NCBI GenBank assembly: GCA_022457155.1
Contig: JAJGOT010000121.1
Coordinates: 501,001-565,000 of the forward strand
Length of the DNA stretch: 64,000 nt
Direction: 5' to 3'
Source: Cladopsammia gracilis
Lineage: Eukaryota > Cnidaria > Anthozoa > Scleractinia > Dendrophylliidae
In this document: positions 30,809 to 45,912 of the stretch, in pieces
Layout: each line of letters begins with the position of its first letter
Numbering within the stretch: the first letter of the stretch is position 1
The notes under the pieces: generated by a model
Told to the model about the DNA's origin: nothing
Databases searched by the model: none
What the model saw: the letters and a program-made list of their open reading frames with translations, nothing else
Made by a program: the position numbers and the translations under genes

Positions 30809-33800
30809 CTGTTTCATCAAATTTTGTTCAATTTATTAGATGAAAGTAATTATCAAATAGAACAAAATTCATCATGCCTTCTAAACCCTGGAAAAGGGGG
30901 AAACAAGTCCTTTGACATGTTGTAATTGTAGACTGCAAAACAGTCGTTTTTTTTCGCTGGCTCGCTGGCAAAGGCGCGAAGCGCCAAAAGCATCTGAAGC
31001 GTGGATACCCGCGTGCGAAGCACGCGAACCTCACATGGGCGTGTGAGGCGAGAAAAAAAAAAAAAAAAAACGACTGTCACCTATTCGTTCTGACCAGGGG
31101 GTTCAAAATTATCGCTGAGGTGTCAAAAATTGCTTGACAGCTCCACCCACGTTGTAAATTTGATACGGCTCGATGTCTTGTTTTCGTGGGAAAATAAATG
31201 GTAGCGTGTCATGTTGATTTCAACGCATAACGAGAGCTAACGAGGGCTTTAGAGTTTTGGTTCTACAAAATGTAAGCGCGTTCGACTGAACCTAAATATA
31301 TGTTTGAGGTTCACTAAAGAACCGAAATTCGAATCTTGCTTAAAGAGTATAGAGCGTTTTCACATGACGTCATAAAAATTAAAAAATCTAAAGTATACAT
31401 CCTACAAAGCTGTTTCTAACATGGTATATGGATACCAGTGTTATAATCTTTCACAAAAAGTTTCAGGTTTTAACGATGTTTTGCTTTCGATTTATAAAGG
31501 TTTTAAATGTGCCACGCAATCCGTCACGCTATTTCAAATAAGCCGTGAAAATCAACAAAATTGAACCAGTTGAAAGTTATTTTTGAAATATAGATGCTTA
31601 TGAGCCGATTTAATGGAACTAATAGTGAATACAATATTTTGTGATGAGATTTTTGGTTTAATTAAGGCTTTGAATTTTTGGCCGCCATGTTGGTGTACAC
31701 CAAGATGGCCGCTCCATACATTTCTTACTAAAAATGTCTAACACTCGTTCGCCTATAACTCTTGAACTTAATGCTCTTGCGCTTCAAAATTTGGCCCAGA
31801 TGTGTAGTTTTACACTCTCTACAATTCCATAAACATTTTGGAATCGAAAACGGTTGCTGAATTTTGATATGACGTCAGTGAAAAAACGCTCTATACAAAA
31901 GTAACCACGGAGATTGAAATATTTGAAACAGGATGCAAAGCAATGAGTTATGCTAACCGCAGACTTGTGCTCACATTAATTCCCCTGTTAAATCACGGAC
32001 TGACAAAATGTACCGTAAACACCAGTGTATAAGCCGCACTCGTAGATAAGGCGCACCCCGAGTTTTGAAGCTCAAAGTTTTTTTTTTTAAATAAAAACGT
32101 AAGTCAGAGAATTGGCTCCACAAAACATTAGCTAGACTTTGCTTCGATCTATCCATCGAATCATCGTGTATTAGAAAAAGCCCACAGTTTAAGCAGTTTT
32201 TCAGCGCAAGCTACGATCGTTTTTCGTTCAGGCCATAACAAGCTTGGTAACCGTGTAAATTTCTTGAGCACGTTTTTCTTTAGCCTGGTTACTAAAGTTA
32301 ACCAAGATGGCCGCTTGTTTACGGATTCTTGGCTTCTTTCGTTCGTCTTCGGTGTTCCTTCATTGCCAAAAGCTTCGAAATGTCTGACAAAGATATCGTA
32401 AGCACTGTTTTAACACAGGTATTTTGACAATTTGAGGCTAAATTTTACAATTAATAAACACAACGCTCACGTTCGTGCGTTACATGTTCGATGCGGATCG
32501 TTCTGATTTTGGTCTCGGAGGCGCTCTGGCCGCACTGTTAGACAGACAATACTCACTTTTCTACATCATCTAAAGTTGAAGAATTTGTGTTTCAGGTTAT
32601 ATACCCCCTAATGAATAAAATCTTAATTTCGAGGCTCAAAAAGTTTGGTCAACTTATATCACCGGAAAGTACCAAAATTGCAAATGTTCCCGTAGATAAG
32701 CCGCACCCTCGATTTTGAGCAAAAATTTTGGGCAAAAAAGTTCGGCTTATACACCGGTGTTTACGGTACTGTACAGCGAATAATTCCTATTTAAGCGGCT
32801 ACTACTGATCTTGCAACTCTTTCAAAGTGAGCCAAAAACTCCATTGTTATGCCAAGAGCTAGCGAACAAACGACGCATAACTAAATATTCTAAATGGCTT
32901 AGGAAAGTCGACCGCTTGACCGGTATAAACGAAAAAGCTGCAACATTTGGCGAGATCGAATTCTTTGCCAAAACAAACAATTGATAAATTAGGCTTTTTC
33001 AAAGCCTGTTGGTAGCACACTAAAAGCATCTCTTCCACTGAGAAGCGAACGAACTGCCTCCTTTTGCTCTGATTTTAAAGCAAATCCCAAATCTCTGGCA
33101 ACGTCTTTCATTTTCCCGCGAAGAGCTCATTTTACCATGAAATTGACATGGCTTCGAATATCTTCTGATGAGGTGTGATGACATCTTTTTTGACAGGTAG
33201 CGTCATTAATCAACCAATGGGAATAGGCCATTTCCGAGTTGCCTTTAGCCTCTCTATCAAAGCGAGGCAAGGTGCGAAACCTTTCATATGAAAATGAGTT
33301 TTCATTCACATGTAAATAAGTTTTATTTGCATGTGAATGAAAACTTATTTTCATATGAAAGGTTTTCGCACCTAGCCTCGCTTTGATAGAGAGGCTAAAG
33401 GCAACTCGGAAATGGCCTATTTCTCTTCTCTGGAGAAAAGAGAAATTTGAATGAATTCATTGTATGGAATTTTTTAGCGTCTCTCCCCAGTCCAACTCTC
33501 CATATTCACACTCGTTCCAGACCTTTCGTTCAAAGACCACGCGCATTCGTATGACCAACGCAAAAAATACGACAGTTTTGCAGTCTATTGTAATTGCAAC
33601 ATGGAAGAAGAATAATTTGTAAGCTCTTGGGTTCTTGAGAATTTCTTGGGTTGCATTTGAGCCTGGTTTTGGGTGAAAAATTATGCAAGCATAACATTTG
33701 TGCATACGCTCATGTTACAATATGCTTGCCGTAAATCCTCTATTAAGTTCCCCCTCTCCAATAAGCCCCCCTCTTTTTGGAGCAAGAAATTTATTAAGCC

Positions 33801-36800
33801 CCCCCCCCCCCCCCTTTAATTAAACCTCCCCCTTTTCCTTCACAACCCAGACAATAAAAAATATAATAGCCTGTTCCAGGCATTCGGATAGTGGGGAAAG
33901 CGCGAAAAGTTTTGGAGGGCGTGAAGAAAAGCGCGCGAAAAAATGCAGAGATTTTTTTCACTCGCTTTTCTTTGTGCCTTCCCCGACTATTTGCGCTTTT
34001 CCCACTATCTGAATGCCTGGAACAGGCTAAAAATATTCATATACACAGTACTTGTGCACTTTGAGAGAATACAAGGCAATTTTGAATGAGAATCTAGCGG
34101 TTTATCGGAATTTCCAGGCACCCCTTCATTAATGTGAGTGTAGTTTTAGTAATTGTCACAACTTGTTTTGTCCAAGGTTGTGTAGCTCTTCGGTTCTGAC
34201 GCCAGTTTGTGCTTGCACCACTAATGAAAAGCACTGGTTTAAAACTACATTATTTGTTATATAAATTATAAAATAAAAAATGTAACCACTAATCTCGTAA
34301 CCAAATGATTATACACCAAATTGAAGAAACGTTGTCGGGTGAAAAGCATAAACCATGAACGATGCGACCCAAAGGCTTGCTGGGAAGTTGAGTAAATTTA
34401 TCTTCGTTTGTGACAGAATACACATAATATTAACACACGATGCATAAATCATGCACTAAAATGTCTCAAACAAGAACACATCTTGATTATCAAGAAATGG
34501 GATATTACTATGCTCAACCAATGCTGCCTACCCAGAATTCCATTCGGTCTCATCGTTCATGGTTTATGCTTTTCACGGGTCAACGTTTCTTCAATTAGGT
34601 GAATATACCTGTGGCATCATGTCTCGTATTTGAATACGGTATCCCCGATGGACGCCAAAAGAGTTCTTCTTTGCAGGGTTAAAGAAGTTCAAGTAGGTGG
34701 GTGTTTCAAAGTTGCAATGATAACTGGCATTGTTTTCAGTTTTTCGCAAGTACCGGTGAAGAATCTTCTGGACTTGATAATCTGTAGGGAACCATGGGTT
34801 GGAAATATTAGTGAGTCCGACTTGAATCGCTTCATGCGAGTTTTTTGTTCCAAGCACATCCAGATCAATTTTGTAGTTGAAGATGTGATCGTGTAAACTG
34901 CCAGCCATTTGCGGGTGGATGTGGTATGCATAGGGGTCTTCATCCTTGGTATAGAATGTCGTCTGTGCATACCCACTTGTAGTCGTACGTACCTATATTG
35001 ATTTGTAGCAAAATAAGCAAAAACTTTAGGTGGTTCACAATAGTTCCCAACATTTTCCAACACTTATTCGTGGCTTTCACTTACGTCATATCAAAATTCA
35101 GAAGCATTAAAAAAATAGATTTTGAATCCAAAATGTTTATGGAATTGTAGAGAGTTGAAAACTACACATCTTCGCCAAATTGTGAAGCGCAAAAACAATT
35201 CATTCAAGAGTTATAGGTGAACGAGTATTAGATATTTTTTGTAAGAAATGTATGGAGCGGCCAGCTTTGTAAGACGGCGGCCAAAAATTCAAAGTCTTAA
35301 TTACACAAAAAATCACATCCAAAAATATTGTATTTGCTATAAGCTCAATTATCTCGGCTTATAAGCACTTATAATGCAAACAATAACTTTCAGCTGATTC
35401 AATTTTGTTTATTTTCGCGGCTTATCTGAAATAGCGTGACGCATTGCGTGACACATTTAAAACCTTTGTAAATCGGAAGCAAAACATCGTTAAAACCTGA
35501 AACTTTTTATGAAAGATTATAACACTTGTATCCACATACCATGTTAGAAACAGCTTTGTAGGACGTATACTTTAGATTTTTTAATTTTTATGACGTCATG
35601 TGAAAACCAAGAATTCTGTAAACACCAGTGTATAATGCATGATTCAATTCCTACAGTTACCATCCCCCTCCCGGTCAACCCCCGGGACAAAGTCGGCCCT
35701 TGTGGCCCGGGGGTGGGGAATTTTGCAAGTACTCTTGTCCCGGGGGTAGGGGTGGGGATAATTATGGGGCGAAAATTTCGTCAAAGCACATGGCGGACGA
35801 CATTTAATTACTCAACAAGCGGACTTCTTTGCTGGGAAATCCTTACAATTTGTTAGTAACTGGCTGGAAGAAAACAATTAGACAAAATTAAACCCCATAT
35901 TTGAAGCGATGTCAAAGCCAAAGAAACGTGAGAAAAACAATGGGAGAGATGCTTCCTGATCTTTGTAGCCATACGAGTCTAGTCCAGTCAATGTCAGTAT
36001 TTTGTAAACTGTTCGGTGGATTTATACAATAAATATTTCTGTCTTCTTAAGAAATGGTGCAGCTTGCTTTTGAGTGTCCCAGGGGTGGGGAATTACCACT
36101 TTCTTTGTGCCCAGGGGTGGGGAATAGGACGCTAAGTGAAGAAAAAAATGGTAAATCCCGGGGGATGTGCCCGGGGGGTGTGCCCGGGGGGGATGGTAAC
36201 TGTAGGAATTGAACCATGCATAAGCCGCACTCATAGATAAGCTGCACCCAGAGTTTTGAAGCTCAAATTTTGGGTAAAAAATGACTTTTAAAAATAAATT
36301 GGCTCCACAAAACACGATCTAGACTTTGCTTCTATCCATGGAATCATCGTGTATTGAAAAAAAAAAAAAAAAACCCACAGTTTCAGCAGTTTTCAGCGCA
36401 GTTACGTTAGTTTGCCCGCCATTCGTTGAGACCAAAACAAGCTTGGGAACCATGCAAATTTCTCGAGCACATGTTTTTATTTAGCTTGGTTACTAAGGTT
36501 AACCAATTGCAAGATGGCCACTTGTTTACAGATTCTTTTCTTCGGCTTCTTTCGTTCGTCTTCGGTGTTCCTTCATTGCTAAAAGCTTCGAAATGTCTGA
36601 CAAAGATAGAGCACTGTTTTAGCCCATTCACACCTGAGGATTTTTACGTTTTTGAGTGATTTTCTGCATACACACACCCCATAGGATTTCGTGACTTCAT
36701 ATTTGGAGTTACTATTGAAAGTGCTGCTGTTCTAAAACACTGAAGGCTCAAGTTTACTGGAAACGTCATTGTGACGTTGGCATTTTGCTTCGTTCATTCT

Positions 36801-39800
36801 CAATAAAGACTTCAATATCATTTTCTGCGATTTTTGGTAAGTTCACAGCCATTTTTCATCTTTAGTAGCTGCCTGATTAGCATCATTAAGCTTGAACCTT
36901 GTTAGGTGTTGCACTTCGTGAACGAATTTGGCTTGTTGCTCATTAAACTGGAAAAATGGCCGCCACGAAACGAAGTAGCCTTGGGACTCGACTCTGGATG
37001 AATTTCTCGACCGACCCTGGCATATTTTGGAAGTTGCGACCACTAAAGAACACAACCAGCGTGAAATTTCGGCGGTGGGTCGGAGTGGCTGTAGATTTAG
37101 TATAAATATGAAATGTGTGGAGGACGGTAGGAACGCTGTCAAAAAATCTCGTTATTTCCCAGCATGCAGTGCAGTGGTGATGTTGAAAATCGAGGTAAGG
37201 TGAGTATGCATTAGAATAAGAAGCTGTAGCTCGGCCCGGTTAAGGAATAAGAGCAAAAAAAATTCACTGCTAAGCTAGGACTGAATTTTTTTGCTGTAAA
37301 TGTTGACTTTTGCGTTTGCCACGATGATTTGAATAAAAAAAAACTAAAGGCAAAAACGTGATTTCTGTTGTTTGACGGTGATTTTTGTTATTGTTCAAAT
37401 TCAAACGCTGATATTCTGCAAAAATCGCTGACTTTTTTGTGTTTATTGGGTATCTCAATGTGAAAGACTTTGTAGTTAATGCTTACAACTGCCAGTTAAG
37501 GCAATGTTCGCACCATTGAGAAAGTTACAATTTTTTAAAGCAGTGGAGTCTTTTACGGGCGGTTACGGGCGGTTCAGGTGTCAATGGGTTAAACACAGGT
37601 ATTTTGTCAATTTGAAGCTAAATTTCACAATTTATAAACACAACGCTCACGTTCACGCGTTACGTGTTCAATGCGGATTGTTTAATTTGATTTTTGCATA
37701 GTCTCGGAGGTGGTCTGGCCGCTCTGTTAGACAGAGAAGTCTCACTTTTCTACATCATCTAAAGTTAAAGAATCTTGTTCCATGTTATACACCTCTAATA
37801 AATAAAATCTTAATTTCAAGGCTCAAAAAGTCTGGTCAACTTATATAACCAGAAAGTTTGATGTAACCTTTTGCAGATGTTCCCGCACCCTTGAGGAACG
37901 AGGTTGGGTGCATCAAAATTACCAAATCATCTGCATTTAAAAAAAATTCAATGCTCTGCTAGCAGCGTATCTCTTTTTGTTGCCTTTAATTTCTTACCGA
38001 CGAATGTAGTGGTTTGCGTGCCTTCCCAAGGCTGTGCTCTTAGGAAAATCTCAGGGAGCCCAAAGGCTCCCAACTATGAAATCTGGGGAGCCTGGCACTT
38101 AAGCTTTATGTAAAAGTAAGTTTTTCTAGTCGCCCGAGGATAAAAGTAAGGAGCCTGAGGCCCCTGGGCACTGCTAGAGCACAGCCCTGCTTCCATATTC
38201 ACGAAATGGCCAAGAACGGTCTCGCCGTGTTTGCTAATGTAAGAGCCTGCGAGCCCGAGCCTTTTCCTGCAAACTCCAAAAGTTTCCTGTTAAAAGATCA
38301 ATGTAAAATGAGAGAAATGGAAAACGAAACGAATGAATATTTCTTTAAGCGACAAAACACACAGCTACTGAACGGATGAAAAACCGGTGGCCGAGCTGTT
38401 TAAAATGGCTGAATGGCTGAAGAAAAATTTGAACGGCAGAAGAAAAATTTTAAACGGCTGACTGTGATTATGCCTGAACGGCAAAATAATTATTTTGAAT
38501 GGTTGGATGTGAATGGCTGAACGGCTAAAGAATTATTTCGAAAGGCCGGCTGTAAACGGCTGAACAGCAAAACAGCTAAAGAAATTTAAAATATTTTATT
38601 GTGTCCTTTTAAGTTCAAATGTTGCACATAGCTGTCGGCAAAAAGTGCACCATATTTGCATGTGTCAAAAGGGAAAATATTTGAAACCAGAATACATATG
38701 TATTAATACAGACCATGCGCTTCCAAGAATTTTCTGTTATCCTTAGCTTCGCTCGCCAAATTACGGCTGATAAACGGCAAGCAAACGGCTTGGAACAGAT
38801 AGTCGTTAGTATCGTTTTAGCGTGAGAGGTCACATAAAATGGCAAAAAACAGTGGCTTACAAGAACAAGCCCAAGGCTCACAGAAAATGGCTCTGGCTCG
38901 CACATTAGTTACTCTCTCGCACCACATTGGCTCTAACAGTTCCGGCCTTGCAATTGGCTCAAACCAAAGTCGACATTACATTAGGTTACACTTTTTGAGG
39001 CTCGATCGAGAATTTTTCTGCAAACAACAATTCTTCGCACGGCAATATTCTCTGCCGCCTCACCAGCCTCACGTCTTCGCCCGGCTAGCTCGTTGGCAAT
39101 TACTATGTAAAGGTACTTTGGAAGAAGTTCAGAGCCTCCTTAATCTTTTAAAACTTAAATAGAACAACATCAAACATGATACTTTCTTTATTATAATTAC
39201 TAACAGCGATTACCATTAACATGAACCCATTTCATTCCAGATGGTTAAACTCAAGTTTGGTGGGCTGGAATTCGCTATTATTTAAAATTTTGGGGTGGGT
39301 ATGTCCTGCCTGGGCCTCCAAATTTGGACCCCTTTTTAGAAAGAATTTGCACTCAAAATGATACCCTGTTCTAGAAATAGGTCAATTTTTAATACCCCGT
39401 TCTAGAAAAAAAAGGCTGCTGATTATTTGAAGCTTTCGTGCATTCGAAATATTTTACCCCGTTCTAGGAAACGTCTCTAAAATGGATACCCTGTTCTAGA
39501 TCTGGAGTCCCAAAATCACTACCCCGTTGGGCGGCACATACCCGTACAGGTATTTTGGGGGAGTACCACATCCCCCGTATTAGTCTCACTGTACCCCTCT
39601 CTTCTCAATATACTATCCTGTGTGTAAATCTATTTACTTATGGTTTGAAGAAAAAAAAAAATTAAGAAATGAAATGAAATACGTACCTCCAAAACACCAT
39701 TGGGATAAAAGATATAATCAAGAACATAGTCGTAATTGTAAGTGGTTGAAGCCGTCCGTAGAATCAAAGCCGATCCTGGCATTCCTCCGTAAAAGTAATA

Positions 39801-42800
39801 GCCATCTTTGAAATTTGTGTCATAATGCCTACGCAGTGGAAGTCCCATATCCTGTTCAAACAAGCAAACTGCGTTTTTAAACGTCGCCGGTTCATTTCGA
39901 CCAATCAAATGAACGAGGTCAAAAAAGGTTGCAGTGTTAGGGCAGTCTACCCCACGCAACAGTTCAAAGGTCATGGAGCCCATGCCCCAGGCTGCATCCA
40001 TGAAATTGGTGAACATTGGTTTAGGAGCCCACCCGGAGTAGAAAGCCAGAGCATCTTGAACGCCCAGCTCGTAGACAATCCTGTCACCCATAAACTTAAC
40101 ATCAAACAGCTGTATACCGGTTGAGGTGCGCGACCGGAAACAAAAATTCCAGCCCATGTACTCTACATGACGTCCTTTGGTCGTATACCGTTTGCCATCG
40201 GGCTCAAACAGTTGTGGGTTTCGTAAGGGCTTTGCGGGCTGGGGTGTCCCTCGGCGTTGGTAAGTGGAGAACTTTCCATTTTCTTTAGGCGCCGGAACAA
40301 AGATCTTGGATCCACCATTGTATGCACTCAACAGGTCCTCCACTGTGTCATAAGTTGCGTTATTATAAAAGATTTTCTCGACTCGCCATTTTGACACATC
40401 ACTTCCTCCAGTATCCAACATGATTTCAAAGCCAACAGGGTGGATATAGTACCCGATGAGGTCTCTCATCAGCCAAGTCCAATGCTTTCGCTGGTTCACT
40501 TTGAAAGTACTTGGTCCTGTAAATAGTTTTCGTATTTAGTTCGCGCTCAATAAACAAATTAAGGGAGTCAGGAGTGATGGGTTTCCTTTTAATTTAAGGT
40601 AGTAGCAGTGACTTTAACCACTTCATTTTGGAACCAAATAACTCAAATTTATTCACATTTTCCCAACAAGTTGAACTTCGTGCGACATGTCGCGGGGACA
40701 AAATGTCCCCAAAATTGGTGTTGCACAATTGTGAAAATATCAGTTCACACGAGGGGACGTGTCGCTGCAACATGTCCCTGAGACATGCCCTCGCAACATT
40801 TTCATGTGTGTGCAAGCGCTATGATTTTAACCCTGCTACATGTCCTCGGCGCACGTCCCTGCTACATGACCGTCAGTGTGTACTACACAAGTTTTTGTCG
40901 CTGCTACATGTCGCTGCGACATGTCCCCGCTACATGACCCCTCGTGTCTGACCACCTTAAGACTTCAAGTAATAAGCTAATTTTCGGGAAACTCTTAAAT
41001 CAAAAACAGACACCTCAAATTAAGAACATCCTTCTTAAAATAAGAAATAACTTGTATCTGAACTAAGAAAGAACTTCTTAATTTGAAACTTCAGTTGAGT
41101 GTTTTTCGCCAGAATTATGGGGTTTAGAAAAACTTCATATCAGTATTGCATACAGTGCAAATGTTATCATGATACGTTATTTATACATCATATTATTTTT
41201 GAAATACCTTTCATTCAGGTCTTCTGTGACCCGTAAACTATGGCAATTAATGGCCAAAATCTCGACGTTTCCTTCCCTGTCAGTCATCATTTTGAATACT
41301 GAATGGAAAAAAGCCTGCCCGCTGATCTAAGCTTGAAAGATGCCAAAAATCTTATATGCAAAATGTTTCTATCTATAAGAAGGCTTCCCAGAGGTTTGAT
41401 GAAGGCGTAATAAGCGCTGTGAGTGTGAAAAATAATTTCAAATCACAAAATAATTTAGCTGAAACTGTTGATGTGATCATCGGATTTTGTCATGGATTGA
41501 GAAATGGCACTCGTAGTAACCAAACAACTTTCGCCTTCATTTTCTCTGCTTCTACTTCGAGAAAAGTCGTCATATGATTTTTGGATTTGAGTTCAGTCTT
41601 TTAATAGGGTATTACATGTAATACGGTATCCCATTATTGATTTTTTCAGCATGTGTAATATGACAAATCACAATATTATCAATAAAAAGATTAAAAAATG
41701 AAGTTTACTATAAAAATATAATTTTAGTGAATTTACCTTTAACGAACAGCTAGGAACCGATCCCGGCTGTTTGTAAAAGAAAAAGGCACCAAAATTACAT
41801 ATTTTGTATCGAAAACTACATTAATTGTAGGCATTTTGGCATGAAGGTAAACCTTAGCAATGACTTTAGGAATATCAGGGGAAACGTTCAACCATGTGAA
41901 ATTCCATTCTCTAAAAAAAATTGCTATCAGTATAAACACTAGAGAGAATTGGAGAGAGCCGACCAGCCATTGAGATACCAACCACTTTATTTAATTACTA
42001 ATATTTGCAGCCAAAATATACAGTACCGTATCTCTTACAATGTATGTTTGTGTAAGCAGGTCTCGCAAACCAATGGGATAGGAGTGCGATTATTGCTTAA
42101 TCGTAGAATAGTAGATTGAACCAATTTGGGGGTACTATTGTCCTATTCAGCACAACAGATTTTCTACTTTTACTATTCTGCGATTGAAGTCTCCAATTTA
42201 CTTAAGTGCAATTTCTACAAAGTCGCTGATTCTCCAATTCTACGATTTTACTTAAGTACGATTTTATTTTCTAAGAATAAGTCTCCGATTCTTCTGATTC
42301 TATGATTCTCCTATCAGGGCATTTGACAGGATGCGGAAAAAAATGTGCGGAAGTTTGAGGGCATACTATGCGGGAAAATACATCGATTATGTGGAAAACA
42401 CGCTGGATTATACGAATTAAATTATCCAAGACCATATAATTAAACAACAGGCTCTAAAAAGTCTCAGATTCTACGAACATTCCGATTCTACGATTTTACT
42501 TAAGCATGATTTCTAAGAATTAGTCTTCAGTACCATTACCTGAAATTCAAGTCATCGATCATATTTCATCTTTTAAATATGGTGGACGAAAATTGGGTCA
42601 GCCTGCACCTTTCCAAACGCATTCACATGATTTGCAAACAACACAACAATGGACCCTAGCCCTGAAAACAATAGAGCTACGACTTATCCAGGTCCAATGA
42701 AATTAGACGGTTTGGAAGAGGTGCAGGCCTACTGCGAAAAATACAAAGGATTGTATGGCATTAAAAACAAATTTCCAAATACCTTACTGAACTATAAGTG

Positions 42801-45800
42801 AAGATACTCCTCTTTCCCCGTTCCCCTTTAGAAGAAAAACAACTTCCTAAAAAATTTACCGAAAAATTTTGGTTATGTGGTTTTCGAATTAAAAGTTCGG
42901 ACAAATTGAGATGCAATTCTTGGCTTTCACTTACGTTATATCAAAATTCAGAAGCATTAATAAATAGATTTCGATTCCAAAATGTTTATGGAATTGTAGA
43001 GAGTTTAAAACTACACATCTTGGCCAAATTTTGAAGCGCAAAAGCATTTCGTTCAAGAGATATAGGCGAACGAGTATTAGATATTTTTAGTAAGAAATGT
43101 ATGGAGCGGCCATCTTTGTGCCCCTGAGATGGCGGCCAAAAATTCAAAGTCTTAATTACACCAAAAATCTCATCCAAAAATATTGTATTTGCTATAAGCT
43201 CAATTAACTCGGCTTATAAGCACTTATAATGCAAACAATAACTTTCAGCTGATTCAATTTTGTTTATTTTCGCGGCTTATCTGAAATAGCATGACGTATT
43301 GCGTGACACATTTAAAACCATTGTAAATCGGAAGCAAAATATCGTTAAAACCTGAAACTTTTTGTGAAAGATTATAACACTTGTATCCACATACCATGTT
43401 AGAAACAGCTTTGTAGGACGTATACTTTAGATTTTTTAATTTTTATGACGTCATGTGAAAGCCAAGAATAGAACCCTTTACGGTTGCCAGGGCATGCTGG
43501 GTAATCAGAACAAGATGGTGGAAAAATCAAAAGTTTGTATGATAACTCAAAGTCATTTAATTGTTGCAAATTGGATATATTTGTCATTTTACCTTTGAAA
43601 AATGTAACTCTTGAGCTTAAAGATACTACACACTAAATCTGGAGTGCATAGCAGTCATTTGTTGCTTTTTAGAAAACCTGGGTTCTTCCATACATTTTCT
43701 GTAATCAGGCAACACAAAAATTACATAAAATGTATGGAAGACATCTCATTTGCTAAAAAGTGACAAAGGACTGCCGTGCACTCCAGATTTAGTGTGTAGT
43801 ATCCTTAAGCTCAAGAGTTGCATTTTTCAAAGGTAAAGTGACAAATATATCCAATTTGCAACAATTAAATAACTTTGAGTTCTCATACAAACTTTTGATT
43901 TTTCCACCATCTTGTCCTAGTTACCCAGCATGCCCTGGCAACCGTAAAGGGGTCTATATTTACCCTAAAACAGACAAATGTCTCATGTCTTTTCAAATTT
44001 CTTCAAATTTTCCTCAACAAAAGCTCTGTTTTGGAGCTGAAATCTTGCTAGAAATCATCTTCCATCGCTCGAGCTGAAACTCAGAATTCATCTTCCATCT
44101 CTCTCGGCAGCTTCGTCTAAAGACAAAGCTTCAGAAACCGGCCGAAATATCCCGTACATCGATCGGCAAGTTCGGACAAATCAGCCGCTTTGAAAGGCAA
44201 TATTTAGTTTATTCCCCCAAGGCGCTGTGAAGAAGATACCCGTCATAGCAATGCGAGAAAACGGCCACATCGTCTCTTGGTAGCCATTTTGTATTGAGTA
44301 ACCAGGCGTTTTTATGTGTAAATCCACTGTCCTTAAAGTACAGCAGGCGACTAGTGAATATAAAAAGGAAATTTTTTTGTCGATTTTTTAAGGTTCAGTG
44401 TACCTTCGGGGGTGTCTCCAGTATAACAGCTCTAGCGTCTTAAGATCACACCCAGATATCAAATTAAAGCTTGTAGAGCTGGCTATCTAAATATGGAAAC
44501 CATTTGGTAATAAAATGAATTGTCGAATTTTTTACGACGTCTAAATTCGAACGTCCGAATCAGCTTTTTTGTTCTCGGGTTTCTGGACACGAAGCGCTGA
44601 AAAAACTTGTCGGCGATTTCCCATATTCAATTTGTTAAGAAGCCAAAATGGCGTTTGATTAATTTCAGCTTATTATCTAATCGCTAAGTATGCCGTTGTT
44701 ATTCTCGACTGTCTAAGTAAGGTGTTGTGAAGTGTTTTAGTCTTTTAAATTGTTATGCTTAAGGTTTCTCTCATGTTTAGGTTTTCTTTATGATTCGCGT
44801 TCATAGTCCAAGGTTATTGAAGGTTTAGCCCACACTGGTAGTTCTTAGGTTTTTGTAGTAGTGTCGTCTACTTTATGGATTTGTTAAACTTGAATGTCGG
44901 TTCTTGAAGTAGGCATGGTTGGGAACTAAAGCTGACCTTGGATTTTACCTACACTAGGGTTCTTGTTTGGGTGTCTAGTCCAACTTTACAGTTTTAGCTC
45001 TAGTATTCCATTGGTTCTTTAGTACTTGTCATCGACAGCCGTATAGATGTTTCTTTTTCTCGCTTTGTTAGGCCACCGGATATGTATTAAAAGTTCCCAG
45101 GGTCAGAAGCCCAAATAATTCTGCAGGACACGGGATGTACAGTAAAGTTCCCACGGTCCGCGAACCCAAACATGTCTACAATAGTACTTTATAGGTAGGC
45201 TTGTTTCAGTCGAGTGATCAGTAGTCAGTCATTAAGCAGTAATCAGTAATCAGTAGTCAGTAATCAGTAGTCTAGCTGGTCGACAAACCTTGTAGTCTAG
45301 TCAATCGACCAATCTTGCAGCCTTGTAACCTACATTGATCAAGCTTGAAGCTACGCGAGAAGTCCCCAATAAAGAAGACTCCTGGAACCTCTTGTTTAGC
45401 AAGCGAGGCCTCATTACAAATTGCAGTGAAATGTTACAGAATATTTTCGAAAAAGGGAGAAAGAAATAGGAATGATCGCACGGAAATGGCTCTTGACGAA
45501 AAATTTTTCGGAAAAAAGAAATTCGCCGACATGTTTTTGTTGACTATATGTTAGCCTAGCTTCTGTCCAAATTTGAGGAAAATCGAACAAATTCCCTTTG
45601 AGTTGTAGCTCTTTAAAGTGTCCCCAACAAGCGAAAAATTAACTTTGAGAAAACAGCGCTTAAAAAACATATCGCTTCATAAACAAACTCCGTTCACAAA
45701 AGTTATACCGTCATTTCTCCGTCAATTTTCACTATTTTTCGATAATTTTTTTTTGGATGAAAGTTCATTCTGTAAACTTTATTTTGACGCCAAAAAAAAT

Positions 45801-45879
45801 TTCAATAAATTGTCGATCTGAAGGTACACTAGCCGTAACCTTAAATGGTTGCACATATTTCCGCTTTGAAAGTGATAGG

Positions 45880-45912
<33 letters not shown>

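Larger units (their letters stand above)
35617..37885. mobile_element. TACCGTAAACACC-family element broken by two insertions
   Basis: Left end CTGTAAACACCAGTGTATA, resuming at 36225 with AAGCCGCACTCATAG and again at 37590 with AACACAGGTATTTT. Alignment to the intact copy at 32011..32768 shows exactly where two other elements were inserted (35633..36224 and 36617..37589). The right end is truncated near CAGATGTTCCCGCACCCT. Confidence 0.8.

Noticed and set aside
44125..44180. Possible hammerhead (CTAAAGA ... GAAATATC)
   Set aside because: Core deviates from CUGANGA and no stem II forms between core and GAAA.
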